From contig QEOQ01000508.1 in assembly GCA_010279815.1 (NCBI GenBank), forward strand, positions 3,245,217 through 3,309,216: a stretch of 64,000 bases of DNA, given 5' to 3'. The DNA is from Brachionus plicatilis (taxonomy: Eukaryota > Rotifera > Eurotatoria > Ploima > Brachionidae). Numbering within the stretch: the stretch's first letter is position 1; every line of letters starts with the position of its first letter. Positions 10,789 through 22,569 of the stretch are shown piece by piece. The notes beneath the pieces were generated by a model, which saw only the letters and a program-made list of their open reading frames with translations, searched no databases and was not told the origin of the DNA. A program made the translations under genes and the position numbers.

Positions 10789-12526
10789 CAGACTTGTATA
10801 AAAGTCAGAAAAAAGGCCTTAACAAGTCAAAAACAGATCAAAGTATGACTACGACTTGAAAATATATTTTTTAAAAATAACAAGTTTTGACTTTGACTTG
10901 TTTCAAAAATATGAAAATTAAAAGTCATAAAATTTTTTGTATCTTGATTTTAAATATTTTTTATCTTGTTTTATTTATTTCTAAAATTTTATAAACATAT
11001 TTTTTTGTTTTCTATTAATAAATTCACTTAAAAAGAATATGACAAATATGTGAATTTTTAAAAAAATCATATTTCAATTTTTAAAATTGAAAAAGAAATT
11101 TAAACAAATAATTTCATTTTTTCCTGAATAAAAATAATACAATACTTATAATTTTTTTTTATATTTTTAAATCTATTTTTAGACAAACTATTTTTTGAAG
11201 TAAAAAAAGGTAATTCAATTAACGTAATTTACACAGATTTTTCGAAAGCGTTTGATTAAGTACCGCACAAAAACACTTCTCGCAAAATTAATTGCATATG
11301 GAATCAATATCCAAATGCACTCATGGCTAAGGTCATTCTTAATCGGAAGAAAGAAAATTGTAGTCATGGGCGAAACTATATCAGACTGGAAAGATGTATC
11401 GAGTGGAGTACCACAAGGGTCAGTTCTTGGTCCTTTTTTATTTGTAATTTACATAAACGACTTGGTCGAAGTTTTAAAGGAATTTAATTTATCTTACGCA
11501 GATGATTTGAAAATAATCGGACCCTTAAGTCAAGTCCTAACTTTACCACACTCTCTTCAAGAAGATTTAAACAGCCTAACTAGCTGGGCAGATTTATGGT
11601 CTACCGGTCTAAATTTAGAAAAATGTATAGTAATTCACATTGGAAAAAAAAATCCTAACTTTCAACATCAAATGCTCAACCAAACAAATGGTTTAGGTCA
11701 TACTCTAAGAGAAACGGCAGAAGAAAAATATCTAGGTGTTTGTATAACAAATGACCTGAAATGGAAAAAACAATGCTCAGCAGCATCTGCAATAGCAAAC
11801 AGAGCATTAGGTATGATCAAGCACACTTCAAAAAATTAAGTGTTACTATGCTTAGGCTCCTCTATACAGCACTAGTCCGTCGACATCTTGAATATGCTGT
11901 AAGCGTCTGGAGTCCTACAACTAAAGTTGATATACAGATAATTGAAAAGGTACAACGGAGAACGACTAAACTTCTAAGTTGTCTAAAAAATATTCCATAT
12001 GAATCAAGGCTAAAGATTTTAAATTTGACAACCCTTGAAGAGAGGCGAAAAAGAGGTGATTTAATCCAAATGTACAAATTAGTCAAAGGTATGGAAAATT
12101 AAAATTTAATAAATGGAATTAATAATGCAAAAACAATAACAGGACCAGCTGGTAATTTAAGAAGACATTACAAAAGACTAGTGAGAGAACTGAGCAAGAA
12201 GGGTCCTCATCGTTTCAATTTCTTAACTAATAGGGTGGTGTACATATGGAATAGTTTGTCAACAAGAGCTGTTTCATTCAAAAGTTTCAAGGCAATATTC
12301 GACAGAGAAGTTTTTAGTATGGATAAAAGCAAAGACTGCTAAGGCTCTTAATAGGCCAGGCGCCATATTGGCGTTGGTATAGCGATCATTTTCGCTGTAA
12401 AGCAGTTCACACTACTACTACTACTACTATACTTATAATAAGTAAAAATCTTGACTTGTATTTTTTTGAATTTTCAAATTCCTGACGTGCACTTGACTCG
12501 TGACTTGTGAATTTTATACAACTCTG
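10789..12526. mobile_element. hAT-type TIR element carrying a LINE fragment
   Basis: The ends read inward CAGACTTGTATAAAAGTC (left) and CAGAGTTGTATAAAATTCAC (right). The 8-bp flanks are TTAATTAC (10781-10788) and TTAAATAC (12527-12534), 7 of 8 identical, as expected for a hAT target-site duplication. Subterminal direct and inverted copies of GACTTG are frequent. Related copies are at 21533-21747, ending at 47867, and starting at 63732. No hAT transposase is inside; the bulk of the length is the LINE at 11187-12430. Confidence 0.8.
11187..12430 (+). pseudogene. CR1/Jockey-like LINE reverse transcriptase, decayed
   Basis: It starts within the RT domain (VIYTDFSKAFD, an in-frame stop where R/K is usual, then VPHK). 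It shifts frame into TLLAKLIAYGIN and continues with SSGVPQGSVLGPFLFVIYIN, the intact catalytic YADD, EEKYLGVCITNDLKW, a second frameshift near 11830, and RLLYTALVRRHLEYAVSVWS. After a stop near 12100 the C-terminal region ends in DREVFSMDKSKDC. At the 3' end there is a short untranslated region and a (CTA)n tail (about 12412-12430). It is 5'-truncated, with two frameshifts and two stops, so it is dead. Confidence 0.9.
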
Positions 12527-12688
12527 TTAAATACTTAAAAAATTTGCATCTTTCATTACTTACAATTTGTCTGCTTTTATTTGTTTTTATCTAAAATATA
12601 ATTATGGGAATTTCCCCAGGGCAGCTCCGAATTGCTTAGGCCTTCTTCTTCAGCCCCATGATAGAAATTGAAAGTATAGTATTATTCA

Positions 12689-12775
12689 AAAAAAAAAAAA
12701 GAAAGAAAGAGAAGAAAAAAGAAAGAAAAAAAGAAAGAAAAAAAGAAAGAATAAAAAAGAAGAAAAAAAAGAAGA
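12689..12775. repeat. Purine tract, GAAA-type microsatellite
   Basis: An almost pure A/G strand of about 87 bp made of GAAA, GAAAA and GAGAA units. It follows directly after the split LINE-tail repeat. Simple sequence; no other role is visible. Confidence 0.85.
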
Positions 12776-13232
12776 ATCTTGTTTTTTAATCTTGTTTTTT
12801 CTTTTATCTCCTTTTACTTGAATGTTGGAAATCGATTAAAATTTAGTGGTTTGATCATAAATGTTTTATTGGAATCCAAAGTTATAACAAAAAGTAAGTG
12901 GTTTATGAAACCTGTTCTTTAGCTGCAGTTAATCTTAGATTATACAGTTCTAATTGTAATATGTAGAGACATGTCAAGAGTTGAATCTTAACAGAAAAAT
13001 AAACTCATGAAATGAATTTTTTTATTTAATTTTTTTTTATTAACAATTTAAGACCTATTAACCAGTGGTCGTCTATTAAAAGGCTAAAATTGAATGTTAA
13101 CTCAATTCCAAATACTCTAGTTCAAACATGACTTTTTCACAACTAATTTGTTTCATTGAATGTAAAAAATTTGATCAAATTTAATCATTTTAAGAGCAAA
13201 ATATAAACGGATTAGAAAATTTTTCTTTTAAC

Positions 13233-13873
13233 TCAAACGTAGGCAATTGCTAGTCTTTTCATTTTTTTCTTTATGTCTTTTTCGTAATTCATAGCTTTTT
13301 TAATACACAAAAAGTCAATAATAAAAAACAATAAAATAATTAATAAAACAAAAGCTAAAGTAAAGCTCAAATAATAATAGAATTCACATGAAAAAAACTC
13401 TTTTGGAAAATTGTCATAATTTGAAAGATAGTTGCAATTGTCATTGCAGCACAAGCGCTTGTGATTTTGTCTAAATCCACAACAATTTTGTCTTCTCTCA
13501 CATTCAAGATTAAAATATTCAATGCCAGATGAGTCTAAATATTTTGTTATCTAAACCAAAAAATTTATACTAAACATTTAAAATTTTAATTTGATTCATA
13601 CTGAGCAACTTTTGCAGCCTGATCGTATTTTAAACTTTGATTTGAATGTAACATTTGTACACTTGACGCAATGTAAACAAGAAAAATCGATGCGCCGATC
13701 AGGCTTTTCGAGCAATAATTCCGCTGAACCAAAGCTGAAAATTTGAATACAGATAAAAAAAAATGTCCAATCTCAATTTGAAAATAAAAAAATTCAAAAA
13801 AATTCTTTAATTTTCATTAAATATTCTACTTACTTTGTGAGGCATATTTAAAAATTAAGTCAATAAAACTCAT
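13233..13873 (-). CDS. Ly6/uPAR-like (LU domain) single-pass membrane protein
   Basis: Three exons reconstructed by eye: 13834-13873 (ATG), 13602-13771, 13233-13550 (stop). Introns are about 62 and 51 bp with GT..AG ends and matching phases, giving 175 residues. A hydrophobic stretch (~15-30) can act as a signal peptide. The ectodomain is Cys-rich: C45-x2-C48-x2-C51, C66-x2-C69, C87, C93C94, then C104C105NDNC109N110. A terminal CC followed by CN is the hallmark of the Ly6/uPAR fold. After C125 there is a transmembrane segment (~130-153) and a lysine-rich cytoplasmic tail, instead of a GPI signal. The first exon/acceptor choice is the weakest part. Other small Cys-rich membrane families (Shisa, VOPP1-like) are the alternatives. 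Confidence 0.55.
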
Positions 13874-13879
13874 CTAATT

Positions 13880-16565
13880 CACTGATTATTCTTTATCTAA
13901 TTCAAACAAAGGATTAAATCTAAATTAAACTTTAACTAAGTCTTATTAAAATTTAAAGGTTGAAAACAAGTTTTGGGCATCAAGTAAACGATCGAGTGTT
14001 CTTTAAGATATTTATTTAAGGTTTAAAATATTAGATAAAAAAATAATAAAAATCATTTTTTTTTAAATATTTATTTGTTTAAAAATGAGATGCTGATCAA
14101 GGGGATTTTCAAAAGAAATAAAATGTGATTTCACATACTTAAAAATTAAATATAGGTGCTCGTTTTGTACTAATAATAGAAGGAACCATTCAGAATACAA
14201 AACTATCAAATATGCACAAACAAATTGCCATTTTCATATTGAAATTACTAATTTTGAAAGTTTGGAATGGATATATGGCTATAATTCATATTATTATTGA
14301 AAGTTTAGGTAAATTTTTAGAGAAAAAATGACAAATCTGAAAAAAATAATTAATCCAAAAGACTTGCAATTTAAAATTAAATTTTAAATTTTGAAGCAAA
14401 AGTTAATTTATAAATTTTTTTCGAAAGTAACGTTAAAAAAACATTTGCCTTGGAGATTAATAGATTACCTAGTAATCAAAAGATTAAAGTTAATGCTTAC
14501 GAAATTAAAGCTGGCATTTAAAAAGTTTAATTTGTGTGGCTTCAGTAGCAAAATTAAAATAATTTGAACTTTTCAAATACATTATTTAATTGGACTCATA
14601 TTTTTTTTAATGTTTTCTAGTTTTAACAATAAGTTAAAAAACAAATAGAAAAAGAAGATGGTGCAGTTGTGGGAAAAATTAAAGGTTATATTATAAGTTT
14701 AAAATTAAAAAATATTTATTGGGAAAATTTTTGGAAATAATGAATTTTTTTTTTGTTGAAATTGAAAAAAAATAAACATGCAAGAGTTTGACCTTAAATC
14801 TTTAAAATTTAAAAATGTAAGTTTTTTAATAAATTTCTTTAAGTTTTATTTCCAGTTAAATTTGATTAAAATTAATGAAAAAATTATAATCTGATGGAAT
14901 CCACTTTATATTTAGATATTCAAGAAACGAAAATTTTAATAATAATATTAACTTTAAAGAATTTAACTAAATTTTTTTCTAAGACTTAAATGCTAATTCT
15001 GTTTGTATTTTATCTTCTCGAAAAAAACTGCGAGATAATTAAATCAAAGAAAACTCATTTAAAATTTAAAAATTTTTTAAAATAAACTAAAAACCTTTTT
15101 TTCTCTATTTTTTTTGCATAAGAACCATTTATTAAAAAGATAATAAAATTAATTATCATGCTTTAAATCAAAAGCAAGCAAAGAATTTAAGTCAAAACTC
15201 GCCAGAGACAGCTTTTAAGCTTATTTTGAACGACTTTTATTTTTCTTTTACATTTAATCTTTAGTTTTTTTTCAGTTTAAAAATTATTAATTTTTTCTTG
15301 GTCCATTGTAGTTTGAAATAAAATGTCTAATATTCTTTATTTTATAACTTTCATCCTAAATTGTGCAAGTTTTAAGGTGCTTCTCTTAATTTAAAATTAG
15401 GACCGTAAATGATTATTCCTTCAGATATTTTTTGCTTCTAAAAACAAAAATTATTGTTTAAAACTTTATTTTTCTTTATTTAATAAATTAAATTATCTAA
15501 GTTAAATAAATGTGAGTTTTAATTTTTAAATGATGTGGAACTGCATGTTTTCGTTATGATTCCCTCTAAACTAACCAAAGAAAATGTAAACCACTGAGCT
15601 AAAATTTAAAAAAATAAGAATTTTTTACTTCTATAAATAAAATTAAATGAATCATAAGATTCAAGTATTTATTTAGTCTAAATGGTGCATGAAATCTAAG
15701 CTCAATTTTAGAAAATAAAAAAATGCTATAAAGTCAATTATAAGTGTCGGATTATTTATTTCTTTTACTAATAAAAAATTTTACACGAAATCAATAGTAA
15801 TTAAATAAAGAAATACATCGTAATACATTTGATTTAATTCAATTATATTCACTGGCTAAAGATTAAAAAAAAGTTTAAAAATTTACTTTTTTTAAGAAAT
15901 TAATAATACTAAGTGGGATTTCGTTGTGAACTTTTTTTCTAGATTACTAAACAAATTTACCTGAATCTTTTATATGAATAAAGCCGATTGCATTGAATAG
16001 TTTATTAGAGTAATTTTAGATCTGGTATACAATAAATTTTAAAAATATTTAAATTTAAGATAAAATTTTCCTGTCACACATATTTTTAATTAAATAAAAG
16101 AGTTAAGAACAAACACAATGATAAAAGCGTGCTTTAATTAAGTTTGATGAATCATTAAATTTTTTCATTTAAAATATTTATTTTTTAAAGTAAAAGCAAA
16201 TTTTGAAGTCTTAATTTTGGTCTTTGATGGGCAATTAAAATTTTAAAAAGTATGTCCCAAAAATTACTTTCGATTGATATTTTTTCATTTAATTTCAAAA
16301 TTTGATCACTTCATCGTTGTGTTGGTTTTTTGCTTATTATAGGTTCTTTTTTTAGATTAATTTTTTTTAATTTACCAATTTTAGTTTAACTTAAATCTCT
16401 TATAACAATGAAGACTGTTTTTTCAAGAATCTCTGGAATTTTTTAAGATTTTTTAACTAAGAAAATGCTTTTTCTTCTTTAGTCTCTAAGCTTTTCTTTA
16501 AAAATATTCTTCACATGTTTATATAAATATTTTTATTAATGCTTTTTTAAGAAGTTATAAAATCA
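13880..16565. other. Gene-free AT-rich intergenic DNA
   Basis: About 2.7 kb of sequence dominated by A/T homopolymer runs and short ATTTAAA-type words. No ORF with plausible composition, no RNA gene and no clear terminal repeats were seen. Confidence 0.5.
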
Positions 16566-16569
16566 TCTA

Positions 16570-17036
16570 TCGGGTGATTCATAATGTTTTGCGAATTTTT
16601 AGACCCATGTCAAAATATGAACGGATAATCAGATACGGTTTTAAATATATTTTTCAAATTTTTCATTCTCACTACCAAGGTCTTTTAGTTTTTAATTTTT
16701 TAATGGCAAAGCTTTATTCCTTTCGAGAAACTACCATCCAGCATTTTAAAAAGGCTAAATCCTGTCTTTTTTTATAATAAAATTTAAAAAATCTTATGTT
16801 TAATATATTTTTGAGAAGTTAATTTTTTAAAGTTTAAAATTAACTAATTTTTTATCAAAAAAATAAATCAAAGTCGAGCGCGAATAGGTACGATCAGGTG
16901 TGTTTTTTTTGGGACCAAACAAAAAAAAAACTAGAAAACCTTGGTAGTAAGTATGTGAAATTTTAACCGTATCTTATTATCCGTTGATATTTTAACATAG
17001 GTCCAAGAATTTTACAAAACATTAAGAATCACTCGT
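16570..17036. mobile_element. TA-flanked mariner-like MITE with ~110-bp TIRs
   Basis: The left end TCGGGTGATTCATAATGTTT and the inward right end ACGAGTGATTCTTAATGTTT are the starts of arms that match imperfectly over about 110 bp, through GACCCATGTCAAAATATGAA-type sequence, ACGGATAAT and ACTACCAAGGT. TA flanks both sides (16568-16569, 17037-17038). The 467-bp element has no transposase. Confidence 0.8.
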
Positions 17037-17365
17037 TATTAAAAAATTGTACTACTTATTAAGAAAAAAATTCGAAAATTTATTTTATTTTTTTAATTGT
17101 ACCGAGCTAAACTTCCTCAGATTGAGAAATAAAAATCAACAATATAAAAATAATAAAAAAAAATTTAACCATTAAAATTCCCGGTCCCTAAAATGCTTAG
17201 AAAAATAATTTTTGTAAGAACTAACTTTAAAGAACGATTTAGTTCTTAGAAGGAAACAAATTTCCGTAAAGGTTAGTACAAGACCAAGTCTTCATTTCTA
17301 ATTTTCATCAATTACAATTATTTGCTTACACGTAAAGTTCACGTAATGCAAAAATTTTCAAAATT

Positions 17366-17710
17366 TCAAAATTTTGGTAAAAAAGCAAAAATTAAACTTT
17401 CTCCAAAGTTATAAATTAATTTTATTATGAAAAAAAAAATTTGATTATTAATTTGTTCAAAGCTCTCCTCCAATTCATCATTTATTTCTTCATCACTTAA
17501 ATTTGTCTCATTATTTTCTTTGAAAGTTGATGATTCTGTGTTTGTCAATGTAAAATATTCACTGTCCTCCTCTTCATCGTCTAAATCAATAGATTCAATC
17601 GGATCTTTTTCAGATTCGCTGTCATTTAAAGATCCGAATAATGATTCTATATCGACGTCTTCTTCATCATCTTCATCGTTATACTCTTCTTGATAATCAT
17701 TGATTGTCAA
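17366..17710 (-). CDS. Acidic hypothetical ORF or exon
   Basis: An open stretch of about 114 codons on the minus strand, extremely rich in D, E and S in its first 85 residues (for example DEDDEEDVDIESLFGSLND). The final ~25 residues are AT-driven and hydrophobic, probably read-through into an intron. There is no in-frame ATG at the beginning, so it would be an internal exon or part of a transposon ORF. No family is recognised. Confidence 0.3.
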   Translation of the reverse strand: MTINDYQEEYNDEDDEEDVDIESLFGSLNDSESEKDPIESIDLDDEEEDSEYFTLTNTESSTFKENNETNLSDEEINDELEESFEQINNQIFFFIIKLIYNFGESLIFAFLPKF

Positions 17711-18155
17711 TTACAGTCCTGATTTGTTCAAGTGCTTTTACCAAAATTTACGTGAATTTACAAAATTTTTAGTAAATTTACCGGAATTATGGTTATTTTA
17801 CGAAAAATCTGAATAGTAAAAAACAGCAAATTTACTTAATTTTTATTTTTAATATATAAATCATCTGAAAAAGGTTGAAATTTAAGTTTTTGCTTTTTTA
17901 AAATTCTAAACTTTGATAAATTAGGTAATTGAAATTACAATTGAGAAAAATCGTGACCGATCAAATCACAAAAAATTACGTGTCTAATAATTTCGATATT
18001 AAAAAAATTTGATTTAAATTTTTTTTTTTTTTTTCAATTTTTCACAAAAATCAATAAAAATGTACGAAAATTTGCGTAAAAAAATTTAATCTTTTTTATT
18101 TAAAATTTTCTATTAGCTTCGAAAAAAAATTTGATTTTTTTGGTCCTTTTGGTTT

Positions 18156-18341
18156 TTATGAAATTTTAGATAAAATTAGCTTAAACCGATTTAAATGTGC
18201 CACAACTTGAATAACGCCAGACTCCCTAAACGCTTTTTGCATCTTTACTCCTTTTCTAGTACTTAATTTCATTTGTTGACCAAATTTTTTACAGTTGGCT
18301 TTATTACTATTTAATACCGTAAAGAAAAGTCCTAAATCCAT
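18156..18341 (-). CDS. Possible coding fragment of unknown family
   Basis: A 60-codon open stretch with balanced composition compared with its surroundings (contains NCKKFGQQMKLSTRKGVKMQ and RESGVIQVVAHLNR). It is on the same strand and 450 bp upstream of the acidic ORF at 17366-17710, so the two could belong to one decayed transposon gene. No motif can be named. Confidence 0.2.
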   Translation of the reverse strand: MDLGLFFTVLNSNKANCKKFGQQMKLSTRKGVKMQKAFRESGVIQVVAHLNRFKLILSKIS

Positions 18342-18396
18342 AATCTATTTTGTTAAAATTTTGCAACAATTTTGTTTTAGATTTATTTTTTTTGGT

Positions 18397-18754
18397 AATT
18401 GTGAAATTCAAATACAAATTGAACAAAAATTATTTTTTTTTGATGAATTAAAATTAAAGTTATTAAAATATACTTAAAAAAATACTGCAACATACATTGT
18501 TGCCCCTTTATTACTTAAAATAAAATCATTATTTTTTTTTTTTTAGTAAATTAAGCCAATAATCAATTTAAATCTTATTGATATTTTATTTTTTGTCTTA
18601 TTAAAGCATGAGAAAAATTATTTAAGTGAAAAAGGTGCAACAAAGTATGTTGCCCTTTTTGACAGTATTTTTTTAAGTATATTTTATTAATTTTAATTTT
18701 GATTCATCAAAAAAGGAAGAAATTTTGTTCAATTTATTTTTGAATTTCACAATA
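18397..18754. repeat. Foldback element, arms ~120-130 bp
   Basis: The left arm starts ATTGTGAAATTCAAATACAA and runs through TACTTAAAAAAATACTG to TTGTTGCCCCTTTA (about 18397-18530). The right arm (about 18617-18754) is its inverse, ending GAATTTCACAAT in plus orientation. A loop of about 90 bp separates them. A third, diverged arm is at 56490-56640. No coding sequence; it behaves as a dispersed MITE-like family. Confidence 0.75.
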
Positions 18755-18759
18755 CTTTT

Positions 18760-20175
18760 TTTTTTTAAACTTGTATTTTTCTAAAGTTAATAGCAATTTT
18801 TTTTATACTTTTTTTAACGAATTTACTTAAATTCAATATTATAAAATCGCTTAACAAAAAATTATTTGTTGATCAAAAAATTTTCTTCTGATCAACCTTA
18901 AATTTACTTGATTTTAAGTAGAAAAAGATAAATCAATTCAATAAGATAATTCGATCGATTTAAACATATGTTGTTGTATGCACAAAATATCCAAAATAAT
19001 GAACAAATTTGGCGTTTTTTCGAAAAATCAAATTTTTTTCAATCCTTTATTTATTAATATTTAGGTAATTTTTGTAAACTTGACAAACATAATCCTTGTT
19101 TTATAGAAAAATAATATGATATTTTCTGATATTGCCAAATTTATTTTTCAAATAGAATAAATCATTGATTCTGTTACAAAAAAGTACAACAAACCTAAAT
19201 AATATCCTTTTCAGTTTTGACTTGAATTTTACCAACTGTTCAAAGACTTCTCAAGATGACAAGTTTTTATTCTCTTGTTAATAATTTGTAAAACAACCTC
19301 AATTTTATTAGTGACAGATAGAATTGAATTTTTTTTTAAATTAACTCTTATTCAAAAATATGTCCATTAAAATTTTATTTTATCTAAACATTTAAAAATA
19401 CAGCGTTTTTTTTTTTCTATGGACCCAATGGTTTAACATGACGCGAATGTTAGCTAATTATATAGAAAAAAAAATTTCCATGGTCATTAACTGACGGTAA
19501 ATATTAACTTGAATAAAAAAATTGACACAAATTTTGAGACAATGATTAAATTAATTAGTTGCTTATTTTTCTTTATTTCACTTACAAAAATAAATAAATT
19601 AAACTTTATTTTGATTTTTTTAAATATTTAATTCTGAAATAGCTTTATCTCGGATAGAAAACAAATAAACAAATATAAAATTTGAAGAATTCCTTAAAAG
19701 AATATAAAATTTTTTAAGGGTTAATATTTATTTGTAAAATTGATCCTTCAAAAATTTAAAACTCAATTAATAAAAAAATTATTTAACAGGCATTGTCATT
19801 TTAGAATGTAAAGTTCTTTGTCAATTACGTAAAACCTTGCATTCCGTAACTCCTCCATGGGTTTTTGTTGTAAAATGGTGAAGTTAATAAGAAGATAAAT
19901 TTTTTTAAGTTAACAAAATTTTAACTCGGGTAATATCAAATTTTTTATTTTATTTAGTGGTCTTTACTAAAAAAATCGGTAATTTTAGATTGTGATTTAA
20001 GTATTGTGATTTCTAAAATTATACAGAAAACTAAAAGAATCTAAAATAGATTATAAAGGATTTTTGACATGAATTTAAACGTGAAAAAAAATTTGCATAG
20101 TATAAGCCCATATCATTTTCAATTATTTCATCTTAAGAGACTTTATGATAAAATAAAATAAAGCACACTGAGATA
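18760..20175. other. Gene-free AT-rich DNA
   Basis: No ORF with plausible composition and no clear inverted repeat; A/T runs throughout. Confidence 0.45.
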
Positions 20176-20178
20176 ATA

Positions 20179-21062
20179 ACGGGTGTAGAATAAAAAATGG
20201 CACAAAATAAATTTTTTCATGAAAAATTTTTATTTATCAAAGGCTTTAATTTTTTTTTTAAATTATAACTGAACGCTCCTATTTTGAAAAAAATAATATC
20301 AGTTAAGGTATTGAAGTCCATGACGACGTATGATATCGAGCCTAGAGCGGACAGTCTTGGCATGGTCTTGTACAACCTTTGGGTCCATATTTCTCAGGCA
20401 AGTGCGAATTTTGTTTTCGAGTTGCTTAAGATTTTTGGCCATCCAATCACTCTCATAAACTTTAGCTTTCAAATTTTCGCAAAAATCTTCGATTGGTCGT
20501 GCTTTGGTACGTTTGCTGGATTCACTTTGGCAACATTCCTTATATTTTTATTTAACATATAATTCTGTACCACATTCTTATAATGAGATGATGCTAAGTC
20601 GGGCCTAAATACTTGATTGCCATCTTGATAATATTCTTTAATAATTGGTTCAATTTATTTCTAAATACACTCTCCAAGGTAGACATGTTGATTGACCGCT
20701 AAACCATTAGGTACAAAATATCTTTCGCTTATTCCGCGTTGTGAATAGCCAACCAGACCATTAATTTTTCTTTAAATTTTTTAACTTTCTTGCTCTTTAC
20801 ACTCTCCGGCGTCTTCCTAATGTTACTGCTATAGTAAATATTATTTCCTGGCAAAGCGGTGTTGCCAAGAGTGAAATATGATTCATCATCAATTAAAAAT
20901 TCATATCTGCTATATTTTAAAAGCATTCGACGACATTTTGGCATGGCTTCCTTCTCCTGGGTAGCATTTAAATGAGGTCTCTTGTATTTTTTATACTTCT
21001 TTAAAATCTTTTTAAAATCTTTCTGATATAGATATAGTGGCAAATATTTTTTATCAAATCCT
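20179..21062 (-). mobile_element. Mariner-type transposon with decayed transposase
   Basis: The 3' terminal repeat at 20179 starts ACGGGTGTAGAATAAAAAAT after TA. The minus strand carries most of a Tc1/mariner-superfamily transposase in pieces: FLIDDESYFTL (first catalytic D block) and KTPESVKSKKVKKFKEKLMV at 20729-21062, then, with stops and shifts, PDLASSHYKNVVQNYML (second D) and RPIEDFCENLKAKVYES down to about 20297. The 5' part, including the helix-turn-helix, is missing. Two related deleted copies lie at 24905-25300 and 51543-51919. Confidence 0.8.
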
Positions 21063-21532
21063 TAAAAAACTATTAAAAATTATTTATCATTTTGTAGCTT
21101 AGGCTCTAAGCTTTTAAATGATATAATTTATATAGCAGTTTCATATTTAAATAGTTAAAATATCTATCAAAGAAAGGGACCATACCTTTAATTTAAAAAA
21201 ACTCTTAAAAATTGCTTTAAATCCAACTCAAATATTAATTAGCCTCTCATTTAATAAATTTCGTGTAAAATTTCAGGTCAATATCTAACTCTGGTGGAAA
21301 AATATTTGAAAAAAAAGATCATTTAACTGAATTTTCATTTTTTTCATAAAATCTTAAAAATTTGTTGTTTTTTTAACATAACTCCTTCAAAAATCATCCG
21401 ATTAAAACAAAAATAGCTCATTTTGATCAAGATAAAATTCTCTACAAATTGATATATCATAATGGTATTCGAATTTTCTTGACCACCGAGGACAATTTCG
21501 GGTCAGGGTATGTGTCACACCTGAGCATAGAG

Positions 21533-21747
21533 CAGAGTTGTTTAAAAGTCACAAGTCTCGAGTCAAGTCCAAGTCTGGACTTTAAATTTTGAATATTAAA
21601 GAAGAAATTTATAAAATTCTGATATATGACTAATCTATTGCATTAGACAACTCAAGAGTATATAAATTTTTTAATATGAAGCCTGATCTATCAAACTTAA
21701 AAAAGAATTATGGACTTGGACTTTTTTGGGACTTTTAAACAACTCTG
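21533..21747. mobile_element. hAT-type MITE, complete
   Basis: The left end CAGAGTTGTTTAAAAGTCAC and the inward right end CAGAGTTGTTTAAAAGTCCC are matching TIRs. The flanks are a perfect 8-bp duplication, GCATAGAG (21525-21532 and 21748-21755), which fits a hAT-mediated insertion. The 215-bp body contains GACTTG/CAAGTC repeats and no ORF. Confidence 0.92.
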
Positions 21748-22569
21748 GCATAGAGCATACGAAAAAACAAAAAATTTAAAAAGCCATTATTTTTTTTGAA
21801 AAATAGACAAAATTTTGTTTTTAAACAGTAAATTTTCATAATTTTATCATTATCTGTTCATAATTTTTTTTCTAATTGAAATTTCGGACAAGCATTATTG
21901 GGCACCCTTTAGTTGAAGTTATAAGGTTAGTTTTTTTTTTTTTTTTAAAGTGTTAAAGTGAAAATCAAATTTAAAAAAGTTGGGGTTTTAACCGAGTCCT
22001 AGGTGTTTGAGGCTTATTGTTATTTATACACCAGAACCTCAGGGTAATTTGCAAGGATTTATGGTACGTTTTACCATTCGCCATAGTTTTTTATGATAAA
22101 AAAGATAGGAGTAAGCTATTCACTTGGAATAAAAATTTTGATACTGAATACAAATGCAAAATTTCTAATTTCAAAATTTAACTCATAACATTGTCCACAT
22201 CGTTTACAAATAAATAGGTTCTCTAGTTTTATTTTAAATAAAAAGGTTTCCACTTGAAAAAATTTGAAGGTTAATTTTTAAGATTTGATAACATTTATTT
22301 ATTAAAAAAAATAAAGGCTTAAGCCAACTATCAGAGGGGAAGTATATTTAATTTGACTCACTGGCAAAGGACATCTAAAATTATTATTTTTTTTATCCTT
22401 TTTTGTGTCACTCACAAAACAGGCGTGACATGTAGGATCATAAATTTTCTAAAGCTTTTTTAAAAAAATGTAAACATTAAATATTTAATAAGAAAATTTT
22501 TTAAAATCAGAAACAATTAGAAAAATTTTTATTTAGACTTCAGAAGGAATATTCATTTCACCGGTAATT

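Larger units (their letters stand above)
10719..12665 (+). repeat. Older repeat (LINE 3' tail-like) split by a hAT-type element
   Basis: The segments 10735-10788 and 12527-12665 are the two halves of one repeat. Together they align with 30470-30600, sharing CATTGTGTAATTGCTAT and then CTTAAA..TTTGCA and TTACAATTT in the same order with nothing between. The downstream half carries a GC-richer block (AGGGCAGCTCCGAATTGC) that is also recognisable, inverted or diverged, at 29835-29885 and 46500-46570. The intervening 1.74 kb is the hAT-type insertion. Confidence 0.7.

Noticed and set aside
16574..16777. Plus-strand 67-codon frame
   Set aside because: Lies in the TIR of the TA-flanked MITE; not a gene.
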